Position numbers and translations under genes: made by a program. DNA of 64,000 nt, from assembly GCA_950295325.1 (NCBI GenBank), contig OX485806.1:20520001-20584000 (forward strand), given 5' to 3'. This document shows, piece by piece, positions 1 through 11,100 of this stretch; positions within the stretch are counted from its first letter, which is position 1, and every line of letters starts with the position of its first letter. The notes beneath the pieces were generated by a model that saw only the letters and a list, made by a program, of their open reading frames with translations, had not been told where the DNA came from and ran no database searches. Origin of the DNA: Polytrichum commune. Taxonomy: Eukaryota; Streptophyta; Polytrichopsida; Polytrichales; Polytrichaceae.

Positions 1-330
1 GATATGAAACATGCAATTAATTTAGTGCGAGATGATTAGCAAATCCAAGTCATGCACATGGTTATTTGCCTCATGATTTTCAAGGCTCGTATGAATGTCT
101 TATTTCATTATCAAAGTGATGATTCTTGTGCTCATTAAGTGATCATATGGGTCCCCCCCAAATCATGTTGACTATTGAGCCTAGAACAATTAATATATTC
201 TAAACATGCAATCCAATCTTTTCTAAACACATGTCTTTTTGATGTCCGTGGTTAGATTCACACCTAACGACATATTACTCAAGTATAGTGTCCAAATTAT
301 TGCTATGTTCGATTTATGTCTATCATATGG
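1..330 (+). mobile_element. Family A MITE copy, cut by window edge
   Basis: This is the inner and 3' part of the commonest dispersed repeat in the window. It shares the ordered blocks of all A copies: a block ending in 'gattagcaaatccaa', then 'cattatcaaagtga', 'gtgctcattaagtg', 'ttgactattgagcctagaa' and 'gcaatccaatct'. The left end lies outside the window and the right terminus is degraded. It contains no coding capacity. Confidence 0.75.
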
Positions 331-1402
331 GAATTGCGTGGTCATAACACAAGTTGGTTCTCTTCCACAATATGGCTTTAACATCTATGAATGTGGATTC
401 GGCATTTAATAGTTTCAAAGATAATAAACAATACATTAGAAGAGAACTGCACCATTTATAAGATTGACTCGATGGGATCGTCTTTCTGATATTGCTATAC
501 ATGTTGATATGAAGAAGGGGAAACATACAATTCACCACACACGAGATGAATGAAGTGGAGGACGATGCAATTAAAAGCCTTAGGCCAAAAACCACTCATG
601 TGATGAACAAGGTAACCAGGTTTGGGGGTGACACATGATGAGCTTCTTAGATCAACTCATGCAATGACAAAGGGTAAGTCACCAAACTAGATGTGGTGGT
701 TATCAAAAAAATTATGAAGTCACTGCATGTAATAGGAGATTACTTCTTCATGGTGATTAAAGAAGCGAGAATTGTGGGTGAAACCCTTGTTACGTGACAA
801 AATGCCTTGTTATCCTTTTACACAAACATGCCAAACTATATAAACTTGAGAGTTGGAGGCCAACCACACACTCAACTCTAACTATAAATTCTTTGCTAAG
901 GCTCTCTCTCTCTCTCTCCCTCTCTCTCTCTTTGTAAAATTTGTTACATTAACACATATAACATGATGTCATAGGAGTTCATGGATTGAGCTATTGCCTT
1001 CCTTGGGATTTGTGAGAACTTCCTTTACATGATTAAGCTTATTTATTAAGATAATGAAGCAATGGTCAACATCATTGGCCAACCTTCAAAAACCTTCCTC
1101 ATTAAGAAAAGAGTGCATCAAGGATGCCTTTAGGCACCCTATCTCTTCTTCATTGTTGGAAAATCCTTAATCACATGGTTAAGAAAGTTAAAAGAGCTCA
1201 AAGGAGTAATGTCACCAACTAATGCCTCTTAGCAAATCATTGTGCATTATTTAGATGATATGGCATTTATAGTGGAGTGTAACAAAGTGGCAATTTACTG
1301 CTTGATAAGCATTTAAAAAAAAATAACAAGGCCTTTCATCTTGTCATCAATTGGAACAAGTCAACAACATGCTAACATATTGGGACATGTCATTAAGAGA
1401 AA
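331..1402. other. Intergenic, no gene seen
   Basis: AT-rich sequence without a supportable reading frame. The only clear feature is a CT microsatellite at about 901-931. Short open frames are scattered and show no recognisable domain. Confidence 0.6.
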
Positions 1403-1541
1403 ATTTTGTCCCTAGCTACCAACTGTTTCGATTGTAACTAGCATGTGTGGTGGTCATTTTGCCACAAAATGAGTTTGTGGTTTCAACCAATTGTGGTCAA
1501 CTTGGACACATTGTAATGGACGGTTGTTAGGGACAAAATGC
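1403..1541. mobile_element. Small inverted-repeat element (possible MITE)
   Basis: The block starts with 'attttgtccctagctacc' and ends with the inverted form 'gttagggacaaaat', giving a terminal inverted repeat of roughly 13 bases around a 140-bp core. Target duplication is unclear, so this is a tentative call. Confidence 0.35.
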
Positions 1542-1954
1542 CATGTCATTTTATTCCATGGCATGGCTACATTCATTGTTTCATTTGGATTCTTGGATCG
1601 TTATTTTTATTTTTATTTTTATTTTTTTGGAGGAGGAGGTGTCCAGCCTATTACCGTTGGTAGCCGACCACTTCCAAGTTTGCCCCAACCTACTCTACAC
1701 ACATGCACATCGAGTTTTTGGATGAGTCAGGTGGTGACTATTGGCATGTCATTTCTTTCGCGAAGAGGGTAATTTGTTCCAACTGGCTACCAACTACAAA
1801 TCACTTGGGTGGCTAGCTAATGGTGGCACTCAAGCACAAAGTTTGGCTACTGCTGGTGGTTCTTGGGTGGTTTCCTACCGTGTGTCGAGCTCCCATTTGG
1901 AGACATTGTTGACTATCAGAGCCACATCAACAAGTGCTTTGGCTACCACCGGTA

Positions 1955-2342
1955 AGGTAGGGGTGGCAATTTCCATCCAAATTTCAGATGTGCCTAGTTG
2001 GGATGCTGAAACTTTTTTTTTTATATAAATTTTGAGCGCTCCACAAAGTTGGTGCAAGAGCAACTATGAAAAAATCAAAATTTTCCAACATGTTTATGAT
2101 TTCCTACAATTTTTTAAAGGAAACCTTGTAGAGTGACCAACACTCGCACATAGGGTACGTGGTATATCCACAAGGTGGATTTCTAAAACCGACCGCTGGC
2201 AGCCAATGAAATGTTGGCAGCGATGTGAACGGTAAAAGCACCTTGATAGGTGCTTTTGTAAACCCAAGTAAAAGCACCTAGATAGGTGCTTCCGACATAG
2301 GGGTCGACTTTAGGACCCGCACGGAAATTGCCACCCCTACCT
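1955..2342. mobile_element. MITE with 20-bp TIR and TA duplication
   Basis: The left end AGGTAGGGGTGGCAATTTCC (1955-1974) is repeated inverted at 2323-2342. Both ends are flanked by TA (1953-1954 and 2343-2344), as for Tc1/mariner-type insertions. The inside is non-coding and holds two 'aaagcacct...aggtgctt' stem-loops around 2236-2292. The first bases of the TIR resemble those of family A. Confidence 0.8.
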
Positions 2343-2524
2343 TAGGTTGTTGTTTGGTTGGCAATTTTGCGTGCAACTAGGTCCAACCACGATAAGGTGT
2401 ACCAAAATCATGTCACATGTCATTTTTTTTTCATAGTCCTACCTTATCATGATTGGACCCAACTACAAATTGGCTTTGTGGTAGGTTGCTTGCGCCATGT
2501 CATTGGGATAGTCGGCAACCACCA

Positions 2525-2860
2525 ATAGCTCTTCAAGGGTTTGCCATTGTGTGTGCAACTACCAATTTACATTTGGTGGGTTATAAGAGCCAAGTCATCG
2601 AGATGGTTGGCTACCATCAAATGGCTCGTCAACTAGTTCACTATTGTGTGGGCAGCTACCATTTGGTGGGTTGCCAACACCACGTCGTCAAAACGGTCGA
2701 CTATCACCGGTAACTTTTCAAAAGGTTTGCTATTGTGCAAACGGCTACCAACTTGCATTATGGTGGACTCCCAATGCCATGTCATCTAAATGGTTAGCTA
2801 TCACCGGTAGCTCTTCATATTGTTTGTTAGCATGCAGGTGGGCTACCCTGCAAGTGCCAC
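2525..2860. repeat. Degenerate tandem repeat, unit about 95 bp
   Basis: Three to four diverged units share the succession 'attgtg...ggctacca...tggtgg...atggtt(g)gctatca'. The 'attgtg' landmark recurs near 2541, 2641 and 2729. Short open frames here come from the repeat and are not gene-like. Confidence 0.5.
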
Positions 2861-2870
2861 ATTGGTAAGA

Positions 2871-3285
2871 GCGTCCCCACCAGACCGGGTACACGCCAAA
2901 TAGAGTATATAATATTTTATACCTTTGGGGAGCCCTCCATCTTGGGCGGGGCAGCTCATCTTGAGTCAGAGCCCACCAAAGCCTAGGCATACCCCCGGTA
3001 TAATTAGGAAGCAATCAATAAGACAACGACAACTATTATCTGACATGGGATAAAGTAGGATATCGGAGTATCTGATATTAAAGTAATCTCTTGGCGGGCC
3101 GGAGGAGGGTCGCCATATGAACCATTTATGGCGGGGGAAGGCCTTTACTATACCCGGGCCGGTTCTAAATTATGCCGGACCGGACATTGGTGGGGCTCAA
3201 TTTATGCCAGTACCGCCACCTAAGAACCCGGGATGCCCCATTTTTGGCGTTGGCATGCCCTATGCCCGGTCTGGTGGGGACGCCC
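2871..3285. mobile_element. TIR element with GCGTCCCCACCAGACCGGG ends
   Basis: The left end (2871-2889) is repeated inverted at about 3265-3283 ('cccggtctggtggggacgc'). The flanks both contain TAAGA (2866-2870 and 3286-3290), a likely target duplication, although two extra bases sit between the right TIR and its flank. The interior is GC-richer than its surroundings, with 'ccgggccgg' and 'ccggaccgg' blocks and no gene. Confidence 0.65.
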
Positions 3286-3305
3286 TAAGAGTACCTTGAT
3301 CACTA

Positions 3306-3859
3306 CTCCCTCCGTTTCATATCAAAAGTTACGTTTCACTAAATATGTGGGATTAAGGTCATTTTTTGCATTTTTAGCACGAAATTGTGTGCATTGTATA
3401 GCTCTCACTAAGCACTTTCCGGTGAGCTAGGGGTGTCCAAAAAAAAATCTTTTTTTTTTTACGCCAATTTCATTGGAAGCCCGTCATTTTGGGCGGATGG
3501 CACCGAAGCTCATTTGCTAATGAGTAGTGAGGTTGAGACTCGTGCTCCTTAAGGTTTGTGTTTAGTTAGGAATGCTCGTGAATTTGTTGAAGGCAACACG
3601 CCCGTTCATCACCATTGACGAATGATACACATAAAACCGTGTTGATGTTTGGGTTTAGGTTGAGTTCAAATATCAATTGTTAAATAAGTGTAAATTGTTA
3701 GTTGATTGACTTGGTAGTTCATCAGCAACAACATTTACATTGTTTATAGCAACATTCCAATTTGTTTGACGAAGTTTGAAAGAAATTTCACCAAACGTAT
3801 CTTTTGTTTTGTAACGCAAATTATGTCCAAACGTAACTTTTGATATGAAACGGAGGGAG
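3306..3859. mobile_element. Stowaway-type MITE
   Basis: The left end is CTCCCTCCGTTTCATATCAA, followed by 'aagttacgttt'. The right end at 3829-3859 is its inverted copy ('aaacgtaacttttgatatg...ggagggag'). TA flanks both sides (3304-3305, 3860-3861). The CTCCCTCCGT terminus with TA duplication is the hallmark of plant Stowaway elements (Tc1/mariner superfamily). At 554 bp it is long for the class, with a non-coding interior. Confidence 0.88.
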
Positions 3860-3861
3860 TA

Positions 3862-4108
3862 TATTCGTTAATTTGAGACTAGCTTTCTCTTGTCTCAAAT
3901 TAATATATGGACCACAACAACATGGTCTAATGTTTGGGTCGTCCTATCTAAACCACCTTGATATGAGTTCTTAATTGGGTTCTTGATATGAACACCCGCT
4001 TCAAAGTATTTGCATCTTACAACATTCTCCAATATCTGTGTGATTTTATCCATGTTCTTATATTTGTAATTGTCTCAAAATGCCGAAAAAGTCCCAAATT
4101 AACGAATA
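3862..4108. mobile_element. Second TA-type MITE abutting the Stowaway element
   Basis: The left end TATTCGTTAATTTGAGACT is matched inverted by 'agtcccaaattaacgaata' at 4090-4108, with TA on both sides (3860-3861 and 4109-4110). Its left TA is the same dinucleotide that forms the right target duplication of the preceding element. The length is 247 bp and there is no coding capacity. Confidence 0.75.
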
Positions 4109-4374
4109 TAGTGAAACAAGTTGTTTGATACCTTCCAATGGAAATGGGCACAATAAGAGGAACTTTCAAAGCAACTCAGAACAACCTTTGGGTATACCCT
4201 TGAAGTTCAAGATGTGAAGGACTCCCTCACCAACTACATCAAGATTTTATATATATATATATTCTCGAGTACTAAACACCTCTCCATGTTGGACATAATT
4301 TGATTGTTAACCATGTCTAGATTTTTCCACCATTTGGTACTTTGTGGTTGTATGAGTGGCTCTTGGGACATTAT

Positions 4375-4623
4375 GACTAGAAGAAAACTTCTCCATTATA
4401 ACTCTCCATTGCAACTTGGCCACTACGACTCAATAGCATAATAATGCATAAAACAATCATTCCAGTTGTCAACCAGAGGGTTTCGGTTGCTAATTGTCCA
4501 AAACCCGCAACCAACAACCTTTGGTTGACAACCAAAATGATATATTTATACATTCTTTTGCCACAAGTCACAATGGCCAAGTTGCAAAAGATGGTTGTAA
4601 TAGACAAGTTTTCTTCTAGTGTA
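4375..4623. mobile_element. Foldback MITE with long arms
   Basis: The whole block is a near-palindrome. The left arm starts 'actagaagaaaactt' and runs through 'gcaacttggccac' to 'ggttgctaattgtcc'. The right arm returns the inverted forms up to 'aagttttcttctagt'. Arms are roughly 115-120 bases with mismatches, so a transcript would form one long hairpin. Open frames on both strands are by-products of the palindrome. Confidence 0.75.
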
Positions 4624-4669
4624 TTAAAACTATTCATGATTTTTGCATGACTAATATATGGGGAGGACA

Positions 4670-5660
4670 ACTAGCCCAAACTAGAACAAGAGTGGTATGG
4701 ATCACTTGTTGCACCAAGTTGAAGCATGGGGGGTCTTAGTCTGATTGACCAAGAGGAAACCACAAAGAGCTTCCTTATGAAGTGAATTGTCAAAGCCCTT
4801 GATGGTGGGATGTCCAACCTGACTCTGGAGTGCTCAACCATATCATAGCCCATAGGAACACATAATGAGTTTGACCCTAGTGAATGTTTATCATGAAAAT
4901 CATCCCCACCCAAGGCCCTACCATTTGGAAGAGAATTGACAAGGCATGGAATAACATATCAGAGTTTGGGATTGACATCCCTCCCTCTCACGGGTTCCAC
5001 GTGTTCTCCCTAAAAATATGATGAAGTGAAGTCATCAAAGGATTTGAACACAGGTTCTTGAAAACTAGAGCAACCCAACGCCTTTAAAATGGGCTCGGTA
5101 CCAATTGTGACCTTTGGGATTTCAATCACAATTAGCGCATGACCACCGAGGAGATTCCTTGCAAGTTCTACGTTGAATACTAGGGAGCCATCATCACTCT
5201 TTTGAAGTTTAATAGTCACTCACACATGTCATTCCCGTGTCATTTAGAATTCCAATGAAGATTGACCCCCTTATACTTCATTCTAGAGAAAAATACACAT
5301 GCCAACCTGACACAATGCATTACGGTGCAAAATCCACCTACCACGTATCCTCAAGGCTAGTTTTTGCTAGAACTTACATATGACCGGAAACCCCTCATGG
5401 GGCCTTGGGTAGGTGGCTTACCCTATAAAATGGTGCTTAACCTTGGGATGGTGCTAAAACTTGTATTCCACCCAAACACCAACACCCGAAAACCCCACAC
5501 AATAAATACACAATGATTCTAAGATTGTCCACCACCTTAACATCATGCTCCCGTATTAGTCTTAGATCATCCACCAATAAACCTCTGAACCCTTGTAACT
5601 TCTGCATGAAACTTTCAGTGAAGACATAGTATGATGCATCGGAACTCCCTGTCAATCGTC
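4670..5660 (-). pseudogene. Decayed protein-coding remnant, unidentified
   Basis: Minus-strand open stretches follow each other in different frames: 5437-5655 (contains QKLQGFRGLLVDDLRL), 5010-5219 (contains NVELARNLLGGHALIVIEI) and 4671-4913. Their amino acid make-up is protein-like but they are separated by stops and frame changes, and no family is recognised. The stretch at about 5455-5680 has a diverged relative at about 56045-56260, so this is more likely a transposon-derived remnant than a single-copy gene. Confidence 0.35.
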
Positions 5661-5724
5661 AACGAGATGATTCATTTAAAACTTCTCGATATAACAAGAG
5701 TCTCTACTATGCTCAGCACTCAAA

Positions 5725-6108
5725 GTGGCTGCTTTATCACCACCGTTTACGATTTTACCTAGTTTATTACACACAAGCCCATGTACCCATATAATTAAGC
5801 CAATCAATTTTTTGAGCTTTGCAACATGCAGATCTCATCAGCAGCTTTGGACTCGAGACTCGCCTGATTGTCAGTTCATGCATGTGTGTGCAGCTGGCCC
5901 ACTCATGGAGTCGGCCCAGCACATCAATGACTTGGTCCCGGCTTTTCTTTTCTTTTCACTGCCATATCTGGTGGAGATCGCGGCAGGCTCTTCATTTGTT
6001 TCCCAATCGTTTCTCGAGGGACAAGTTGAGAGGACACAACCAACAATGGTGACTCCTGCCAGTACAACCAACCAGCTGCCTACTTCATCAGAGGCATCAA
6101 CGATGTAA
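5725..6108 (+). other. Open frame possibly ending in a splice donor
   Basis: A 127-codon plus-strand frame in relatively GC-rich single-copy sequence ends at a good donor-like site ('acgat/gtaagt', about 6105-6112). The predicted peptide has a hydrophobic middle and a Thr/Ser/Pro-rich end and matches no family I know. A first exon, part of a non-coding RNA, or chance are all possible. No downstream exon was found. Confidence 0.2.
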
Positions 6109-6110
6109 GT

Positions 6111-7256
6111 TTTATATGTGTATTGTTATAGTGCTTAACACCAATGCGCTTTGACTGCGTTAATGAATGTCAACTTATTGAGCACAATAATGTTACAAAT
6201 ATGGCACGTCCTCTCAATGGAAACTCAGGATGTCACAAAATTGACAAATGAACATGACAATAAATTCACTGGATTCCCGTAGTGTAAGGATTGATGATGC
6301 ATTAAAGAAATCTTAAGTTGCAACTGGTCAAGGATTGACAATATATGAAGAAAAAAAATTAAGTGACAGCTAAAAGATTCAGTAACTTATGTCGCATGTA
6401 AGAACTATGAAATATGGCCCTTATGCGGTTAATGTTCAGGATTGAAACCTTATAGGTGAGTGGCATATTGCATGACTTGTACTTCCAGAACAGGCATGAA
6501 AAAGACATGTGTCACAACAAGAATGGACTATGTGTTCAAACCATCTAAACCGGTCTAGGCTAATACAATTGGGAGGCCCACTGTGATTAGTGAGAAAGAG
6601 AATCCTCTCAAAAAACAAATGCATTTTGACTTTGAGATTCTTGTGATTCACAATTGCTAAGATCTGATCCATAATCTGAAATTATATGGGAAGTTGAAAG
6701 TGCCCACAATAGGGCCACATGCCTACCTATGTAGCTGAGCTTGTATTATCATTGTCAAAAGGTCACTACTGAATAATAACTATTAGGATTCAGAGCTGGT
6801 ACAATCTGAGGACTTGCAGAGATTTCCATGTAGGTCCCACTAATATCATACTGTCAACTAATTTATTGAGCAGGTCCATGCAGCTTCAGTTGTGCAGGAG
6901 TAGTGCAGCGGATTTGCATGGTCCTTCAGAGAGCATGATATCAACAGGCTACAGGTTCAAATCATACATGTGTTCTTGAAGTAATCAAGTCATGCAAGTG
7001 GCAATGGACATAACATTATTAAGCTGTGTGTGTTCATTCATGTGGTGCCCCAACCTAGTGCAAATTCTGGCTTAATTTGAGTTTCCTTGCACTAAGCTGA
7101 AACATCCCATGGTTATATTCTCAAAGGCCCGATAGTGAACAGAATTTGAAGATGGAGTCCGATCTCTTTTAAGCAAACGCCTCAACGGTGTTTGAAACTT
7201 CATCCTCGCCAAACCACATACCACTCAAATATAGGGTCGATTTTCTTCTGCATACG
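6111..7256. other. Intergenic with a family G repeat fragment
   Basis: No gene is seen. About 6590-6730 is one of four diverged relatives of a dispersed repeat (family G; others near 31250-31400, 43735-43880, 62555-62730) recognised by 'cacaattgctaa...' followed by 'gaagt(t)gcccacaa...agggccaca'. A short piece of the family A 3' end ('aaccacataccactcaaatata') lies at 7212-7234. Confidence 0.5.
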
Positions 7257-8120
7257 TGAAGTTTTCTGAATGACATGCAAAGCAATAACACTCGGCCACT
7301 ACAACGATATACTATAAGCACCCAAAGGACAAACCTGAGCATCATGATCATTGCTATCCGTGCAGCCTAACAGACCCAGTGACCTGGTCGAATCAATCAA
7401 AAGCTCATCACTGAAACTTATGAGGACAAAGGGTGACCAGTACCCTTGCTAAACAATACATGAACAGTATACAATATTAGAGTCAATAAAATGGGACAAC
7501 ACGCCCGCCTTAAATTCAATTTACTAAGACTTAACCTGATGAACTATGCAATGGCACACTGATGATCATTTGTGAGGAAACTCAGTGCACATGATAGACG
7601 CAGGGAGTTGATCACCATTGACATTTTGGACTGAAGATAAATCACTACAATCAAGATCAACCACAGAAAACTAGTATAAGCCGATAAGCTGATGAATGAT
7701 GATATCAGTAAGTTTTATGAATGACATGAATAGCAGCAGTCGGCCAGCCACTATAAACATCATTTTTATAAAATCACAAAGGACAAACCTAAGCATCAAT
7801 ATCATCACCCGTGCGGCCTACAGACCCTGCAACCTGGTCGAATCGATCAAAAGCTCATCACTGAGGATACTTTACGATGGTGGTGACCAATAACCTTTGC
7901 CAAACGGTACATGAACAATATATAAAAATACAGTCGATAGCATGGGACAACATGACGCCTTCATTACGTTCACCAACAAGACTAAATCTAATTAACCTTG
8001 CAATGTCACACTGGTGAATCTCATTTGTGATGAAAAGCAACCAGTGAACATGATAGCAGCAGGGAGGGAGTTGATGATGACTGAGCTGATAATTTGTAGA
8101 CTGAAGAGAATCATTAGCAG
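7257..8120. repeat. Tandem duplication in the 3' flank of the PDF1-like gene
   Basis: The segment about 7257-7668 is repeated at about 7709-8120 with a constant offset of 452 bases. Examples are 'gaagttttctgaatgacatg' against 'taagttttatgaatgacatg', and the shared 'gacctggtcgaatc' and 'atcaaaagctcatcactga'. The second copy ends roughly 17 bases short of the stop codon at 8137, so the duplicated segment is 3' untranslated or downstream sequence of the minus-strand gene. Copies are clearly diverged. Confidence 0.8.
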
Positions 8121-8136
8121 ATTGACCTCATCAGCT

Positions 8137-11100
8137 CTAGTTCTGGCACTCATTGGGTCCATATGCGTGATTGGCGTTGAGGAATTTCTGAGCTTGCACA
8201 CCGGCAGCAGTTCGGGAGGCCAAGGCTCCCAGGAACTGGCTGATGACAGCGTCGTGGCGGAGCGCAAAGTTGGGCTTGGTGTAGGAGTTGAGAAGGGAGG
8301 CTGTTCCATGGCTTAACAGTTGGCTGTACCCATCAGACCTGTTGTCATACAGAGCTTGCAGAAGAGTGGTGGTGCCGTAGATGTCACCAGCTTTCGTTCC
8401 GAATGCCTGGGCGACCTGTGTATTGATGGAGAAGAAAGAGGGCCATTGGTTGGGATGTTCAGCCCAGTACCTGCAAACCATCAACAACAATTAAAAACAT
8501 GGACCAACTCAAATTCTAGAATTTAGAACACAGACAACGATTTAAGATACCCTTAGATCCATCACTCGCACTGGAAGCCAGTATGCGCACTGCGATTGTC
8601 TGTTGTAGAGAACAATACAGATTTTATTTCAACCATTCGGTCAGTGAGAGGAATCAAGGATATTCAGGCATTCTTTTACACTAGATCACCTTGAGTTAAG
8701 AGCTCAAACTTGCACATGATTTTGATACTTGGATTTGACGAGCTTTCATCCGAAGTTGAAACTAATGACAGCTTGACCAATCTACAAGCTTCATCTAATT
8801 TGAGGAAATGCAAAGGGGAACGATAGTAAACACGGATGTTGCTAATTCTTGAAGTTGTTGCGCACAAGAGGGCCTAATGCACAACAAATGGTTATGACCT
8901 TGCCACACGCAAGCTTGCGAGTTCTGTGGACCCTCTTTGGCCCACCAAACTTGCAACCTTGTGTGTGGCAAGGTAGGATCAATTATGCCTTAGATTGCGC
9001 ATTAGACTCTTATGTGTGCTACTCGCTGTGATCTCAAGAAATAGCAATTCCCAAACTTGCAAGCATCGATTGGAGCTCAAGTTGTGTGGTGTCCCAGAGT
9101 GCACAATGCAGTTCTAAGATGAAGACATTTTCCTGTCCAGATTCAAGAGGCTACAGCAATGCACAGCATGTGAATGTGAGTTTGAAATCATGGGTTGAGG
9201 GCATGTAAACCACTATTTCTTGAAGTCGAGAGCCCACAGCAAGAATGCACATGTGAATGCATGCTACAATCGCAGCTTAAAAGACAACAACGATGATTAA
9301 GCATCATCACAAGAAAAAGTAATTTCTAAACTTGAGCTTAAGTTGTCATATCATGTGGCTGGGCTTTCCACATGACCAACTATGCCAGAGTGAGCAATGT
9401 AGTTCTAAGTTAAAGGCATTTCCCAGCCAGACCGGAGAGCCCACGGAAACACACATGCAAATCGGGGTTAAGAGCACAATAGAGCTCAAGTTTTCCAACA
9501 ATGCACATGTGTATGCTCACATACATTCATATGCACAATTGAGGGTTAACAGCACAACCACAACCGGAACCAAAGCATCATCACAAGACAGCTGGAGGTG
9601 CGAAAATGCTTCCCAGAGCAACAATGCACATGTGACTGCTCACATTCACATGTGAGGGTTTAGAGAACCATCGTCACAAGACAACCAAAGATAAGAAAAT
9701 GCTTGCACACGTGAATTCTCAGATTCACATCCAAGCAATCGAGGAATGAGCACACCACCACAACCAGAACCGAACCATCATCACAAAACAAACGAATGTA
9801 AGAAAATGCTTTGCTACAGCAACAAAGCACATGTGAATGCTCACATTTGCATGCACACAACCGAGGGTTAAGAGCACCACCACAACAGGAACCGAAGAAT
9901 CACCACAGCACAGGAGGTGAGAATGCTTGCTACAGCACAATGTACATGGCAATGCTCACATGAGCATGAACATGTGCATGCATCCAAACGAGGGTTTAGA
10001 GAATCACCATCACAGGAACCGAACCATCATCAAAAGTCAACCGAAGGTAATGATGCTCACCAGAGAAACAATGCACATATGAAGCTCACATTCACATTCA
10101 CATGCACGCAACCGAGGGTTAAGAGCATCACCATCACCACCAGACAACCGCAGGTAAGAAAATGCTTGCACATTTGAATGTTTACATTCAAGTGCTAGAA
10201 ATCGAGAGTTGAGAGAACCACCACCACGGATACCGAAGGATCAATACAAGACGACCGAAGGCAAGAAAATACTTGCACATGTAAATGCTCACATTCACAT
10301 TCACATGCAAGAAATCGAGGGTTAAGAGCACCACCGCAACGGGAACCGAGGCACCATCAAAAGCCAAACCGAGGGTAAGAAAGAAAATGCTTACATGTTG
10401 GCACATCCATGGCCGCCAGCGTTGTTGTTGTTGTTGCGGCTCCGGAGCTGGGTGTCGTATGAGCTGGAGACCGCGGGCGACGTGCTACCATACGTGGCGG
10501 TGGGATCACTCGTTGCATCGCTGTTGTCGAAGTTGAACTGCGAGTACACAGTCTCATCCGCCGCGCTGTCGATCACGAACGAGTTCGCCCCGAACCTCGT
10601 CTCCTTGCTTAAGGTCGATGCGGGCTGCGCGAACCGGAAGGCAAAGTCAGGGTCACTCGCGGGTGTATAGAAACGGCTGGACCCCGTCCTCGCTGCTGGT
10701 GCTGCTTGCTTCTGCGATGCAGGGTGTTGCGAGTTCACTCGCACTTCCGAGTTTGTGAATGACTCGTAACCCTGCCAAGTTCCAATCATTGTCGAATCAT
10801 CAAAACCATAAGAAGCTTCACACGGGGGTAGTCATCAAGTACATTTCAAAACATTTTCCTCACCATAGCTCGACCTAGCTCCACAATGTGAGTTATGGTG
10901 TTTAACAAACACATATGAACATACTTCCACCATAGCTCTCAACTTATCTCCACAATGAGTTACGGTACTGTTTAGCAGAGACAAGCCTGTGAAGGTCGCA
11001 TATAATGACTCGTAACCCTGCCGATGTTGTAAATCCATCAAACACGTGACATAACTTCACTCTTCACCATACCAACCTTCAACAAATCACTGAATCATCA

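Noticed and set aside
9440-10392. Regular repeats reminiscent of a CRISPR array
   Set aside because: Units are continuous diverged tandem repeats of over 100 bases without unique spacers, in a plant intron.
9332-10670. Open frames on both strands rich in His/Thr/Cys
   Set aside because: They come from the intron 2 minisatellite or lie antisense to exon 2.
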